Below are positions 1 to 6,132 of a DNA stretch of 14,183 nucleotides, piece after piece. The stretch comes from Candidatus Aenigmatarchaeota archaeon (GTDB lineage Archaea; Aenigmatarchaeota; Aenigmatarchaeia; QMZP01). Positions within the stretch are counted from its first letter, which is position 1. The number at the start of each line of letters is the position of its first letter. The stretch spans positions 1-14,183 of the forward strand of contig DAOVGQ010000025.1 of assembly GCA_030672315.1 (NCBI GenBank). Reading direction: 5' to 3'. The translations under genes were made by a program, and so were the position numbers. A model generated the notes under the pieces. The model did no database searches. It had not been told where the DNA came from and saw nothing but the letters and a program-made list of their open reading frames with translations.

Positions 1-357
1 TTCCTGGCCTTCTTTGTGGCCCTGCTGGCCAAGACCGAGATGCCACCTTTCCATGTCCCCGGGGCTCACCAGGAGATTGTAGCCGGGTATTGCACAGAGT
101 ATACAGGAACCAGGCTTGCCTTTATCGAGCTCACTCACTCTGTGAAGCTCTTTGTCCTGATAAGCCTAGGGGTGGCCCTGTTCATGGGAAGCTCGCCTGA
201 CCTGCTTAGCTTCCTTGTCAAGAGCCTTGCACTGCTCCTCCTCGTCACACTGGCCAGGACGGTGTTTGCCAGGCTCAGGGTGGACCATGTCCTGAGGGTG
301 GCCTGGCTCTTCGGGGCGGTTGCCCTTATAGACCTTGTGAGGGTTCTGCTATGGTAG
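1..357 (+). CDS. Group 4 [NiFe]-hydrogenase membrane subunit, NuoH/EchB/MbhM family (5' truncated)
   Basis: Partial: the frame is open to the left edge, so the N-terminus lies outside the window. The visible 118 residues hold the family signature PPFHVPGAHQEIVAGYCTEY, the cytoplasmic loop of NuoH-type subunits that faces the hydrogenase module. At least three hydrophobic membrane segments follow. In this family the protein anchors the hydrogenase catalytic subunits to the membrane and helps couple electron transfer from ferredoxin to ion translocation. The AHQEI form of the loop, as I recall it, is usual for Ech/Mbh-type hydrogenases rather than Complex I. The His after PPF stands where many homologues have Asp. 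The stop (355-357) overlaps the ATG of the next gene at 351, so the genes are translationally coupled. The ferredoxin subunit at 962 supports a hydrogenase operon running in from the left. Confidence 0.9.
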   Translation, partial: FLAFFVALLAKTEMPPFHVPGAHQEIVAGYCTEYTGTRLAFIELTHSVKLFVLISLGVALFMGSSPDLLSFLVKSLALLLLVTLARTVFARLRVDHVLRVAWLFGAVALIDLVRVLLW

Positions 358-971
358 CCAAGAAGACCTCTTTAGCGAAAGTAAAAATCCCAAAAATAGA
401 GTTCAGGTACTCCTGGATATATAACCAAGAAAACAAAGCGAGATTTACTGATCCCCTCTACCCCTCTGTGGATAAGATAAGGGAATACATAGAGGAAGTT
501 AAAGAAGCCTGGAAACCGAAACAGAAGACCCTCCTCAATGCTATAGCAAAAAACTCCGGCCTTCCTTGGAGGGAGGATGCGATAGTATGTTATGTAGTGG
601 GCAGGGGCGTTCCCATGTCAGACCCCCTGACCATGCCCCTTTACGAGAATAACAGAGACTTGTTTATCGAGAAGTTTGTCCACGAACTAATCGAGAGGAT
701 ACTGATGCATCCCAGGAACCTTGAAGTCAAGCAGGATTTCTGGGAGGCTATGTTCAGGGCATTTAGTGCAGATGGAGTCAAGGTCTCCTACAGGGTCCCT
801 GTCGATGCGATATATTCTGAGATTCATGCAAAATATTTCAAGCTATCAAAAGCATATACTGATGAAAGCCTAATGACTCGCAACCTTGACTACAGAAGGG
901 CCTGGGAGCTCGTCAACGAGCTCGGCCACAAAAAGATAATCGAGCAGTTCAGGAGGGGAAGATGGGACTGA
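351..971 (+). CDS. Unrecognised protein with degenerate HExxH-like motif, inside the hydrogenase operon
   Basis: 206 residues, soluble, basic at both ends, with no membrane segment or signal peptide. I do not recognise a characterised family. The most telling stretch is residues 91-120: DPLTMPLYENNRD, then FVHELIERILMH. This looks like the helix of a zinc metallopeptidase (HExxH), but the second His is replaced: it reads His111-Glu112-Leu-Ile-Glu115. From memory, there are uncharacterised archaeal and CPR-bacterial proteins with an ENN...THELIH segment and a later IH plus DYxxAWE region. Residues 158-160 (EIH) and 180-186 (DYRRAWE) fit that pattern, so this may be a member that has lost a metal ligand. 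It overlaps the upstream NuoH-like gene by 7 bases and the downstream ferredoxin gene by 10, so it is embedded in the operon. It is visibly richer in A+T than both neighbours, suggesting later insertion. Its role in the hydrogenase, if any, is unknown. Confidence 0.85.
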   Translation: MVAKKTSLAKVKIPKIEFRYSWIYNQENKARFTDPLYPSVDKIREYIEEVKEAWKPKQKTLLNAIAKNSGLPWREDAIVCYVVGRGVPMSDPLTMPLYENNRDLFIEKFVHELIERILMHPRNLEVKQDFWEAMFRAFSADGVKVSYRVPVDAIYSEIHAKYFKLSKAYTDESLMTRNLDYRRAWELVNELGHKKIIEQFRRGRWD

Positions 972-1318
972 CTGCAAGCGCCCTGGGAAACCTGTTCAGG
1001 AGAAGGTTCACCCAGAGGTATCCAAAGGAGAGGCCCAAGATACCAGAGGACCTCAGGGGAAAGCTCTATCATGACAGGAGCAAGTGCATCTACTGCGGCC
1101 TGTGCGCAGAGTACTGCCCCTCCGGGGCCATAACAGTTGACATGAAGAAAAAGACCTGGAGCCATGACCTTGGGAAATGCTTATTCTGCGGCCAGTGCGA
1201 GGAGACCTGCCGTACCCTGCCCAAGAGGGATGCGATAAAGCTCTCCCCAGAGTTCGAGCTGGCCGAAAGGCACAGGAGGGACATGGTCAGGACTCATGAG
1301 AAACCGGAAAGTCCCTGA
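962..1318 (+). CDS. Hydrogenase 2x[4Fe-4S] ferredoxin subunit (EchF/MbhN/NuoI-like)
   Basis: 118 residues. Two classical cluster motifs are visible: Cys42-x2-Cys45-x2-Cys48-x3-Cys52-Pro, and Cys73-x2-Cys76-x2-Cys79-x3-Cys83. The second is followed by Arg instead of the usual Pro. The N-terminal 20 residues (GNLFRRRFTQRYP) resemble the membrane-associated helix of NuoI/EchF-type subunits, so this is not a free ferredoxin. It should pass electrons from soluble ferredoxin toward the catalytic small subunit. The length is typical of Ech/Mbh ferredoxin subunits. The ATG at 962 lies in the end of the preceding gene, with GGAGGGG just upstream as Shine-Dalgarno. The C-terminal tail (about residues 95-118) is charged. 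This appears to be the last gene of the operon, since an AT-rich spacer follows. Confidence 0.9.
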   Translation: MGLTASALGNLFRRRFTQRYPKERPKIPEDLRGKLYHDRSKCIYCGLCAEYCPSGAITVDMKKKTWSHDLGKCLFCGQCEETCRTLPKRDAIKLSPEFELAERHRRDMVRTHEKPESP

Positions 1319-1368
1319 GAAATAGAAAATACAATAAAAAATAAAGAGGGTTTATTATTGAGGACGGT

Positions 1369-1404
1369 TTACCTTTTCTTTTTCCTGGCTTTCTTCTTTG
1401 CCAT
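1369..1404 (-). CDS. Candidate 11-residue basic micro-protein MAKKKARKKKR
   Basis: On the minus strand, ATG at 1404 opens a reading frame encoding MAKKKARKKKR and stopping at TAA (1371-1369). A strong Shine-Dalgarno-like run, GGGGGGTG (1418-1411), stands 6 bases before this ATG. AT-rich sequence further upstream could carry a promoter, and the T-rich run after the stop (TTTATTTTTTATT on the minus strand, about 1351-1335) could be its terminator. Very short Lys/Arg-rich peptides of this kind do occur in archaeal genomes as far as I recall, perhaps nucleic-acid binding. The alternative is simpler: on the plus strand the same bases form pyrimidine-rich runs (CCTTTTCTTTTTCC) that could be the transcription terminator of the hydrogenase operon. 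I cannot decide between them from sequence alone. Confidence 0.35.
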   Translation of the reverse strand: MAKKKARKKKR

Positions 1405-1492
1405 CCATGTCACCCCCCTAATCTCAACGGTGATTTACAATGATATTAATAATTACACAAACAGGTTTAAATAAATTTTAACAACAAAATTT

Positions 1493-1530
1493 TATCGGTT
1501 TTTAATTGCTTCTCAGCATATCGGTTTTTT
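1493..1530 (+). terminator. Two TATCGGTTTTT runs, possible T-tract terminators
   Basis: TATCGGTTTTT occurs at 1493-1503 and again at 1519-1529, the second ending in six T. Archaeal RNA polymerase stops at T tracts, so these could close transcripts entering from the left. An AT box GTTTAAATAAATTTTAA at 1463-1479 lies just before and could alternatively start a short RNA here. Nothing else is recognisable in the 1319-1589 spacer apart from these, the possible micro-gene at 1369-1404 and the promoter at 1560. Confidence 0.3.
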
Positions 1531-1559
1531 GGGAAGTTAAATTACCTTCTCAACAAAAG

Positions 1560-1569
1560 TATTATAAAA
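1560..1569 (+). promoter_or_regulatory. TATA box for the leaderless SEC-C protein gene
   Basis: TATTATAAAA is centred about 25 bases before ATG 1590, with a purine-rich AACAAAAG before it as a possible BRE. This spacing puts transcription start at or next to the ATG, so the message is probably leaderless. It favours ATG 1590 over the in-frame TTG at 1581. Confidence 0.6.
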
Positions 1570-1589
1570 TTTACTGAGAATTGGCTAGT

Positions 1590-2786
1590 ATGACAAGAAA
1601 GCTTGAACCAATGTTCAATTACACTGAAGACTGCATAGTTGGTGGAGGAAGGTATGCTGCCCAGCTTGAGATACCCAAAGGGAGCAGCCTGAGTGATAAT
1701 GATATAGAAAGGATTCTCCGGGTTGCAGGATGGGAAGAAGATGAGATGGAGCACATGGTTGATGGCTTTGAGGGAGGCAGGGCTGTTCTGTTAGGAAAGG
1801 ATAAAATAAGCTACAATAACGGCATGGCCTTGAAGGCTTTACAGGTTAGCGGTGTAGGATATCTTGAACTGGAGAGATTGGAGGGAAAGAGGGCCCTTTT
1901 CAGTCCCAAGGGAAAAATGAAGCCTCCAGACACAGAAAACTTCTATGATTATATTGATTTAATGGGGGAAGAGGGCGGCTCTACAACAGGATTCAGAAAT
2001 GGTGTCATTGAGTTTGAAAGGCCGGAGTATGCACCCAGGGGTTCTTATCTGGAAAGCCGGGCAAAGGAAAAGATAAACAAAACAAGAAAAGCAAGAAACC
2101 TCAATCTGAAGAGAATGACAGTTCCCAAGATTGAAGCTTACGGAAGATATCTGGACCTTAAACATAACGATGAGCATCTTTCATTCATGGTTTTTCCTGT
2201 ACCTTCAGTTTCAGGGAGGTTTGCTGAATCTTTTTTAAAATCCTTTGAAGGTTCATTTGATGGATTTGCTACCTATATGGGAACCCTTGCGGATAGAGTG
2301 GGCAGAGCGGTAAGAGAGCTCCATAATAAAGGAAAATGTCACAGGCAGCTTCATTTTTCCAATTTTTATTATATTCCCGAGTCAGGGAGATTGTATGTGA
2401 TGGACTGGGGGACAATGATGGATTTGAAGGGTATTGATGCTGACAAGAGAGCAATAGATATAAGGATACCCCATCAGAATTTAGAGCATCTTCAAGAACT
2501 GATGTTTGGAAGGATACGGAACCTTTCTGATGGAGATTTCATGATTGGAATGAACTCCATATCTTTCCTCCAGGAAACGCTCGGCAGTTATTTCGGAAGG
2601 GAGATTGACTTAATGAAATTGTATGACCAAATAAGAATGGAAACGGGAATAGAGGATGACGCTGAATCGATAGTCGAGATTATCAAAAGGGAGCTATCAG
2701 GTGTAAAAAGCAAGAGAAGAATAGGAAGAAATGATCCATGCTCCTGTGGGAGCGGAATGAAATTCAAGAGATGCTGCGGAAGGTGA
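1590..2786 (+). CDS. Protein-kinase-fold-like protein with C-terminal SEC-C zinc motif
   Basis: 398 residues from ATG 1590. The C-terminus is an unmistakable SEC-C motif: GRNDPCSCGSGMKFKRCCG, with Cys384, Cys386, Cys395 and Cys396 as zinc ligands. SEC-C is known from the SecA tail and many uncharacterised proteins as a small zinc and protein- or nucleic-acid-binding module. In the body, residues 251-258 read HRQLHFSN and residues 272-274 DWG. These have the order and spacing of a kinase catalytic loop (HRDxxxxN) and the metal-binding DFG, preceded by a helix (AVRELHNKG) typical of kinase and APH-type lobes. The catalytic Asp of HRD is Gln here, so activity is doubtful. A basic stretch (residues about 156-176) lies before it. 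No signal peptide or membrane segment is seen. The gene stands alone, AT-richer than its neighbours. The SEC-C call is firm; the kinase resemblance is inferred from motifs. Confidence 0.85.
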   Translation: MTRKLEPMFNYTEDCIVGGGRYAAQLEIPKGSSLSDNDIERILRVAGWEEDEMEHMVDGFEGGRAVLLGKDKISYNNGMALKALQVSGVGYLELERLEGKRALFSPKGKMKPPDTENFYDYIDLMGEEGGSTTGFRNGVIEFERPEYAPRGSYLESRAKEKINKTRKARNLNLKRMTVPKIEAYGRYLDLKHNDEHLSFMVFPVPSVSGRFAESFLKSFEGSFDGFATYMGTLADRVGRAVRELHNKGKCHRQLHFSNFYYIPESGRLYVMDWGTMMDLKGIDADKRAIDIRIPHQNLEHLQELMFGRIRNLSDGDFMIGMNSISFLQETLGSYFGREIDLMKLYDQIRMETGIEDDAESIVEIIKRELSGVKSKRRIGRNDPCSCGSGMKFKRCCGR

Positions 2787-2824
2787 ATCAATTTTTGGAT
2801 ATCCCAGCATTAATTAACAAATGG

Positions 2825-2830
2825 TTATAT
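2825..2830 (+). promoter_or_regulatory. TATA-like box for the methyltransferase gene
   Basis: TTATAT stands 24-29 bases upstream of ATG 2854, and no Shine-Dalgarno precedes that ATG. Position and context fit a leaderless archaeal promoter. Confidence 0.45.
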
Positions 2831-2853
2831 TCCAGGCTGTCCAATAAACTCAA

Positions 2854-4026
2854 ATGGAGAGATATGTTTTTGTTCTGGGAAAGAATCCGGCCCTGTCCTC
2901 GGCCGAGATATTCTCCTGCCTCAAGGCCGGGGGGATTCCATTCAACCTTCAGGACCACGGCAGGGAATTCATAGTTCTTGACTGTGAGCATCCACCCCTG
3001 ATAGAGAACCTTGGGGGAACCATCAAGGTTGGCAGGGTCCTCTCCTCATGGCCGGATAGGGAGGTTCCAGAGGAAACCCTTAAGGAGGCTGTCCCCCTTC
3101 TTCCCAGATCAGGCCTCTTTGGGGTCAGCGCCTACGGAGCGGGCTGGCGGGAGCTTGCCTCCAGACTCAAAACCCTGGCAGGCCCGGGGAGGGCCTGCAA
3201 GTACATGAACATCCCGAGGGGAAGAGCGGCCCTAACCCATGTGGAGGTGATAAAGAAGGGTATTGTTGAGGATTCTGTCGAGTTCCTGCTACTCTCGGGG
3301 ATGCAGAGTCACCTGGCCAGGACCCTGGGGGTTCATGACCCATTCGAGTTCCAGAAGAGGGACATGAAGAGACCCTTCAAGAGGCCCATGCTTTCCATAC
3401 CGCCCAGGCTGTGCAGGATAATGGTCAACCTGTCAGGCCAGAGAGGCGGGATTCTCCTGGACCCGTTCTGCGGGATAGGAACGCTCCTCCAGGAGGCCAT
3501 GCTCATGGGCTTCACTGTCTGGGGCGTGGACACCGATGGCCAGGTTTTGGAGTGGGCCAGGAGAAACCTTAAGTGGCTGGTCAAGGAATATGGTCTGAAG
3601 CAGCCTGGTTTTGAGGAGAGGATTCAGAGGGGCGACGCCAGGAAGCTCCCAGAGCTCTTTCCCAGGAATTCCCTGGATGCAATAGTAACAGAACCCTATC
3701 TCGGGCCACCCCTGAAGAGGATGCCTGACCTGAACAGGGCGAGAAGGATAATACGCGAGGTAAGGCCTCTTTATGAGAGGTTTGTCCGAGGGGTCTCAGA
3801 GGTTCTCAAGCCAGGAGGCCGCCTGGTTGTGGTCTCCCCCTGTTTTGATATGGGCCCCGGCAGGTCCCCTATTCGCCTCAACATGGAGGGCCTGGCAGGG
3901 AGGTCAGGCCTAACCCTTCTCAACCCCTTTGAGGGCTCCGGCCTGAGGCACGGCCTTCCCCTTCTGGACAGGGAGGAGAGGCACAGGACAATCAGGGAAA
4001 TCAGTGTGATGGAGGCAGGATTGTAG
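2854..4026 (+). CDS. Trm11/TrmG10-like tRNA guanine-N2 methyltransferase (COG1041 type)
   Basis: 390 residues. The C-terminal half is a Rossmann-fold SAM methyltransferase. Motif I is DPFCGIGT (203-210), an acidic loop GVDTDGQ (224-230) follows, and the catalytic motif is TEPYLGPP (279-286) in place of the (D/N)PPY of amino-methyltransferases. GGRLVVVSP (321-329) is a typical late strand. The N-terminal ~150 residues begin RYVFVLGKNPALSSAEI, as in archaeal THUMP-bearing Trm11/TrmG10 enzymes that methylate guanosine 10 of tRNA. I recall the TEPYLG variant from some archaeal members but cannot verify it. Leaderless ATG with a TATA box at 2825. GC-rich with AGG-heavy arginine usage, like the core genes here. 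A fragment of its 3' end reappears at 4938-4977. The exact substrate (G10 or another position) is inferred from family only. Confidence 0.85.
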   Translation: MERYVFVLGKNPALSSAEIFSCLKAGGIPFNLQDHGREFIVLDCEHPPLIENLGGTIKVGRVLSSWPDREVPEETLKEAVPLLPRSGLFGVSAYGAGWRELASRLKTLAGPGRACKYMNIPRGRAALTHVEVIKKGIVEDSVEFLLLSGMQSHLARTLGVHDPFEFQKRDMKRPFKRPMLSIPPRLCRIMVNLSGQRGGILLDPFCGIGTLLQEAMLMGFTVWGVDTDGQVLEWARRNLKWLVKEYGLKQPGFEERIQRGDARKLPELFPRNSLDAIVTEPYLGPPLKRMPDLNRARRIIREVRPLYERFVRGVSEVLKPGGRLVVVSPCFDMGPGRSPIRLNMEGLAGRSGLTLLNPFEGSGLRHGLPLLDREERHRTIREISVMEAGL

Positions 4027-4056
4027 GCCTTTCTTGGTTGAAACCCAACCCAGGCG

Positions 4057-4067
4057 AAAGCTTTAAA
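4057..4067 (+). promoter_or_regulatory. TATA box of the phosphatase gene
   Basis: AAAGCTTTAAA ends 26 bases before ATG 4093, placing transcription start at the start codon (leaderless). The same AAAGCTTTAA box precedes TBP at 4993. Both genes also share AACTGaATT / AACTGtAATT immediately before the ATG. Confidence 0.6.
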
Positions 4068-4092
4068 CATATTTCTTTCAAGTAACTGAATT

Positions 4093-4872
4093 ATGGAAAA
4101 AGAAGAATTGAATTTGCTCAATAAGGCGAGAGAGATTTTTAAAAATGAACCAAATCTGATAGAGCTGCCAAGCTACGGAAAGGCAGTTTTCGTTGGTGAC
4201 ACGCACGGGGATTTTGATGCAACCCAGAAGGTTATCGACAGGTACCTGAAGGATGGCAACAGGATTGTTTTTCTCGGGGATTATGTTGACAGGGGGAGAT
4301 ATTCCAAGGAAAACATTGATTTTCTGTTAGAATCGAAGATTGAAAACCCAGAGAATATCTTTTTGTTGATGGGAAACCATGAAGGTTACAAGGAAATCCG
4401 TGGCCTTCCCAAGAACTTTTGGATGAGTCTTTCGGAGGAAGAGGGGTTGTTATATGGAGATACACTGATAAAGCTTCCCCTGGCTGCTTCAGGCAACGGT
4501 TTGATAGCCCTTCACGGTGCGCTGCCTGATTTACAAAAAATCAAAGATATAAATAAAATTAAGCCAAAGAAAGTGGATTATAGATGGGAAACAGTTGTAT
4601 GGGGTGATTTCAGGGATGAGAATGGAAAGGAACTCGGTACTTACCATGGAAGGCCGCAGTTCGGAAGGGACTACTTTGAGGGTTTAATGAAGAGGTTCGG
4701 TAAAAATGTCTTGATACGCTCCCATGACCCCTATGCAGAGGAAATAATGTATGACAAAAGATGTTTGACCATATTCACCTCTCATGCCTACCTTCCGAGA
4801 AGAACTGTAGCGATTGCTGATTTAGGGAGAGAGATAAAAACCACCGGTGACTTAAAGATAGAAGAGATCTAG
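4093..4872 (+). CDS. PPP-family metallophosphatase (Ser/Thr protein phosphatase-like)
   Basis: 259 residues with the ordered two-metal signature of the PPP family: GDTHGD (35-40), GDYVDRG (62-68), GNHE (94-97), the HG pair of HGALP (141-145), WGDFRD (170-175), and a late RSHDPY (209-214) carrying a further metal-binding His. The order and wording match PP1/PP2A-like archaeal protein phosphatases rather than generic calcineurin-like nucleases. Protein dephosphorylation is the likely role; diadenosine tetraphosphatase-type activity is an alternative. No export signal, so cytoplasmic. The gene is AT-richer than the methyltransferase before it, and has its own leaderless promoter. It is flanked on the right by the chimeric hycI/trm scar (4901-4977), so its placement here is tied to a rearrangement. 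Confidence 0.9.
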   Translation: MEKEELNLLNKAREIFKNEPNLIELPSYGKAVFVGDTHGDFDATQKVIDRYLKDGNRIVFLGDYVDRGRYSKENIDFLLESKIENPENIFLLMGNHEGYKEIRGLPKNFWMSLSEEEGLLYGDTLIKLPLAASGNGLIALHGALPDLQKIKDINKIKPKKVDYRWETVVWGDFRDENGKELGTYHGRPQFGRDYFEGLMKRFGKNVLIRSHDPYAEEIMYDKRCLTIFTSHAYLPRRTVAIADLGREIKTTGDLKIEEI

Positions 4873-4900
4873 AGTGCAGGTTTAGCAGGTTTATTTAGAA

Positions 4901-4936
4901 TGTTTTCTAGAGGTGTTGCTTGACAAGTTCCCTGAC
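4901..4936 (-). pseudogene. Remnant of a second hycI 3' end
   Basis: These bases align without gaps to 5635-5670, the last codons and stop of hycI plus its downstream bases. Read on the minus strand they encode VRELVKQHL followed by TAG, identical in protein to the real HycI C-terminus. I count five base differences within the nine codons, all synonymous. The homology breaks at 4937, where methyltransferase-derived sequence starts. The pattern implies that the fragment came from a hycI copy that had diverged while still functional. Confidence 0.75.
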
Positions 4937-4937
4937 A

Positions 4938-4977
4938 GGGGGGAGGTACAGGACAATCAGGGAAATCAGCGTGATGG
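4938..4977 (+). pseudogene. Remnant of a second methyltransferase 3' end
   Basis: These bases align without gaps to 3973-4012, near the 3' end of the Trm11-like gene. Positions 4948-4969 are a perfect 22-base match to 3983-4004. In the methyltransferase frame the fragment reads YRTIREISVM against HRTIREISVM, then diverges before the original stop. It abuts the hycI remnant at a shared tGaCaGGG-type microhomology, forming a chimeric junction between the phosphatase and TBP genes. Confidence 0.75.
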
Positions 4978-4992
4978 CCATGACCAGAAACC

Positions 4993-5002
4993 AAAGCTTT
5001 AA
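4993..5002 (+). promoter_or_regulatory. TATA box of the TBP gene
   Basis: AAAGCTTTAA ends 24 bases before ATG 5027, so the transcript is probably leaderless. It is nearly identical in box and spacing to the phosphatase promoter at 4057, consistent with both promoters descending from the same ancestral region downstream of the methyltransferase gene. Confidence 0.55.
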
Positions 5003-5026
5003 GGTGCATTGTGATGAACTGTAATT

Positions 5027-5620
5027 ATGAAAAATGAATTTGACGTCAAAATACAGAATGTTGTTGCTTTTACAGCCCTTGGCAAGCCTGTGCAATTAAA
5101 CACGCTTCTGGAAAGGGTTGATGATACCGAGTGGCATCCCGAGACGTTTCCAGGCCTGATTTACAGGATGAACAACCCAAGGGCCTCTGCACTAATCTTT
5201 TCCCAAGGAAAGATTGTCTGCACAGGCACAAAATCCATTAAAGATGTTAAGATAGCAATGCACAAGATAGTTGATAGAATAAAGGAAGCCGGAATAGAAA
5301 TGCCGAACAGATTCAAAATAACAGTGGAAAACATGGTAGCTTCCTCCAAAATCAAGGCAATCTTGAACCTGGAAGAAATCGCTCTTGCTCTGGAAAATTC
5401 CGAATATGAGCCAGAGCAGTTCCCGGGCCTTGTTTACAGGATAGCTGACCCGAGGGTTGCATTCCTGCTTTTCAGCTCAGGCAGGATAATCTGTACTGGT
5501 GCCCGAGACGTGGAATCAATCCACAAAGCGTTGCACAAACTTAAAGAAATGCTGGAGGGTATTGGTATAAAGGTAATACCGGAAAAAAGCAGCAGCGCAT
5601 CCTGTAACCCCCCAGAATGA
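5027..5620 (+). CDS. tbp: TATA-binding protein (TBP)
   Basis: 197 residues forming the two imperfect direct repeats of the TBP saddle. Repeat 1 carries FPGLIYRMNNPRASALIF and GKIVCTGTKS; repeat 2 carries FPGLVYRIADPRVAFLLF and GRIICTGARD. The second stirrup has FLLF (around residues 144-148), part of the phenylalanine-bearing edge that kinks TATA DNA. TBP recruits TFB and RNA polymerase at the TATA boxes seen throughout this window. Length is normal. The C-terminal tail (EKSSSASCNPPE) is short and not the acidic tail common in other archaeal TBPs. AT-richer than the flanking genes, leaderless promoter, and located directly after the chimeric scar. It converges with hycI, whose stop is 20 bases away. 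Whether it is the only TBP of the genome cannot be seen here. Confidence 0.97.
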   Translation: MKNEFDVKIQNVVAFTALGKPVQLNTLLERVDDTEWHPETFPGLIYRMNNPRASALIFSQGKIVCTGTKSIKDVKIAMHKIVDRIKEAGIEMPNRFKITVENMVASSKIKAILNLEEIALALENSEYEPEQFPGLVYRIADPRVAFLLFSSGRIICTGARDVESIHKALHKLKEMLEGIGIKVIPEKSSSASCNPPE

Positions 5621-5640
5621 CTCCCTAAATCTTTTGTTCC

Positions 5641-6075
5641 CTAAAGGTGCTGCTTTACCAGCTCCCTGACCAGGGGTATTGCCTGCCTGCACTCCTCGCT
5701 CATGTCGGTGTCGAGGCCTGTCTGCTTGGGCTGAACCCCTATGAAGAGGAGCTTGAACCTCATCCTGGCCTGGAGGTAGTCTATGAAGAGGTTGAGGGGA
5801 AGCTTGTGAGTTGACATGGTCTGCTTCTTTATGGTGTGGATGTCCACCAGGCCTATGGAGCCGGGCGGCTTCCCCAGGTCCACGGCATCGATAAGTATTA
5901 CCTTTTCAGGGGAAAATTTCTGGAGCTCCCCCAGGAAGTTCTCCGGGCTTCTCTCGCAGTCAACAAGAAGGACGTCCCTCTCATCCACCCCGCCCCTCAG
6001 GGCAGCTATGGACTCGGGACCCACGCCGTCGTCGCCCCTTATCCTGTTGCCTATCCCGCAGACAGCAACCTTCAT
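5641..6075 (-). CDS. hycI: [NiFe]-hydrogenase maturation endopeptidase, HycI/HyaD family
   Basis: 144 residues starting with the family signature VAVCGIGNRIRGDDGVGPES. Members cleave the C-terminal extension of the hydrogenase large subunit once nickel is inserted. Nickel-sensing ligands are in the expected places: an acidic residue in RGDDGVG (Asp15/Asp16), Asp63 in LIDAVDLG, and His90 in MSTHKLPL. GVQP at 113-116 is also typical. Length and order match HycI-type peptidases of group 4 and group 3 hydrogenases. It is divergent from hypC with a 59-base intergenic region, so structural hydrogenase genes (1-1318) and their maturation genes lie in the same window. A near-identical C-terminal fragment is found at 4901-4936. 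Confidence 0.93.
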   Translation of the reverse strand: MKVAVCGIGNRIRGDDGVGPESIAALRGGVDERDVLLVDCERSPENFLGELQKFSPEKVILIDAVDLGKPPGSIGLVDIHTIKKQTMSTHKLPLNLFIDYLQARMRFKLLFIGVQPKQTGLDTDMSEECRQAIPLVRELVKQHL

Positions 6076-6096
6076 GATTAATCTTTTATTCAGGGG

Positions 6097-6109
6097 TTTT
6101 AATAATTAA
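6097..6109. promoter_or_regulatory. Shared AT box between hycI and hypC
   Basis: TTTTAATAATTAA is centred about 28 bases from the hycI ATG (6075) and 32 bases from the hypC ATG (6135). It is the only AT-rich box well placed for either gene and is nearly symmetric, so one TBP site may serve both divergent promoters. Confidence 0.45.
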
Positions 6110-6113
6110 CTGC

Positions 6114-6132
6114 CAGTTTGCAAGGCGAGGGA
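6114..6132 (+). repeat. Leader element, copy 1 (before hypC)
   Basis: CAGTTTGCAAGGCGAGGGA ends 2 bases before the hypC ATG. The same element occurs at 7074-7092 (one mismatch) and, with three mismatches, at 7125-7143 before hypA. The AAGGCGA core resembles AAGGTGA, so it may act as a Shine-Dalgarno variant. However, the shared part extends further than a ribosome site needs. Confidence 0.6.

Noticed and set aside
1581..1589. TTG start adding three residues (MAS) to the SEC-C protein
   Set aside because: The TATA box at 1560-1569 fits a leaderless start at ATG 1590, and no Shine-Dalgarno supports the TTG.
4907..5095. 62-residue minus-strand frame ending in VRELVKQHL
   Set aside because: Only the last nine codons match HycI; the rest is antisense to the methyltransferase remnant and TBP, so it is a relic and not a gene.
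5816..6109. Plus-strand frames across hycI
   Set aside because: Shadows of hycI, which carries the GIGNxxRGDDGVG signature on the minus strand.
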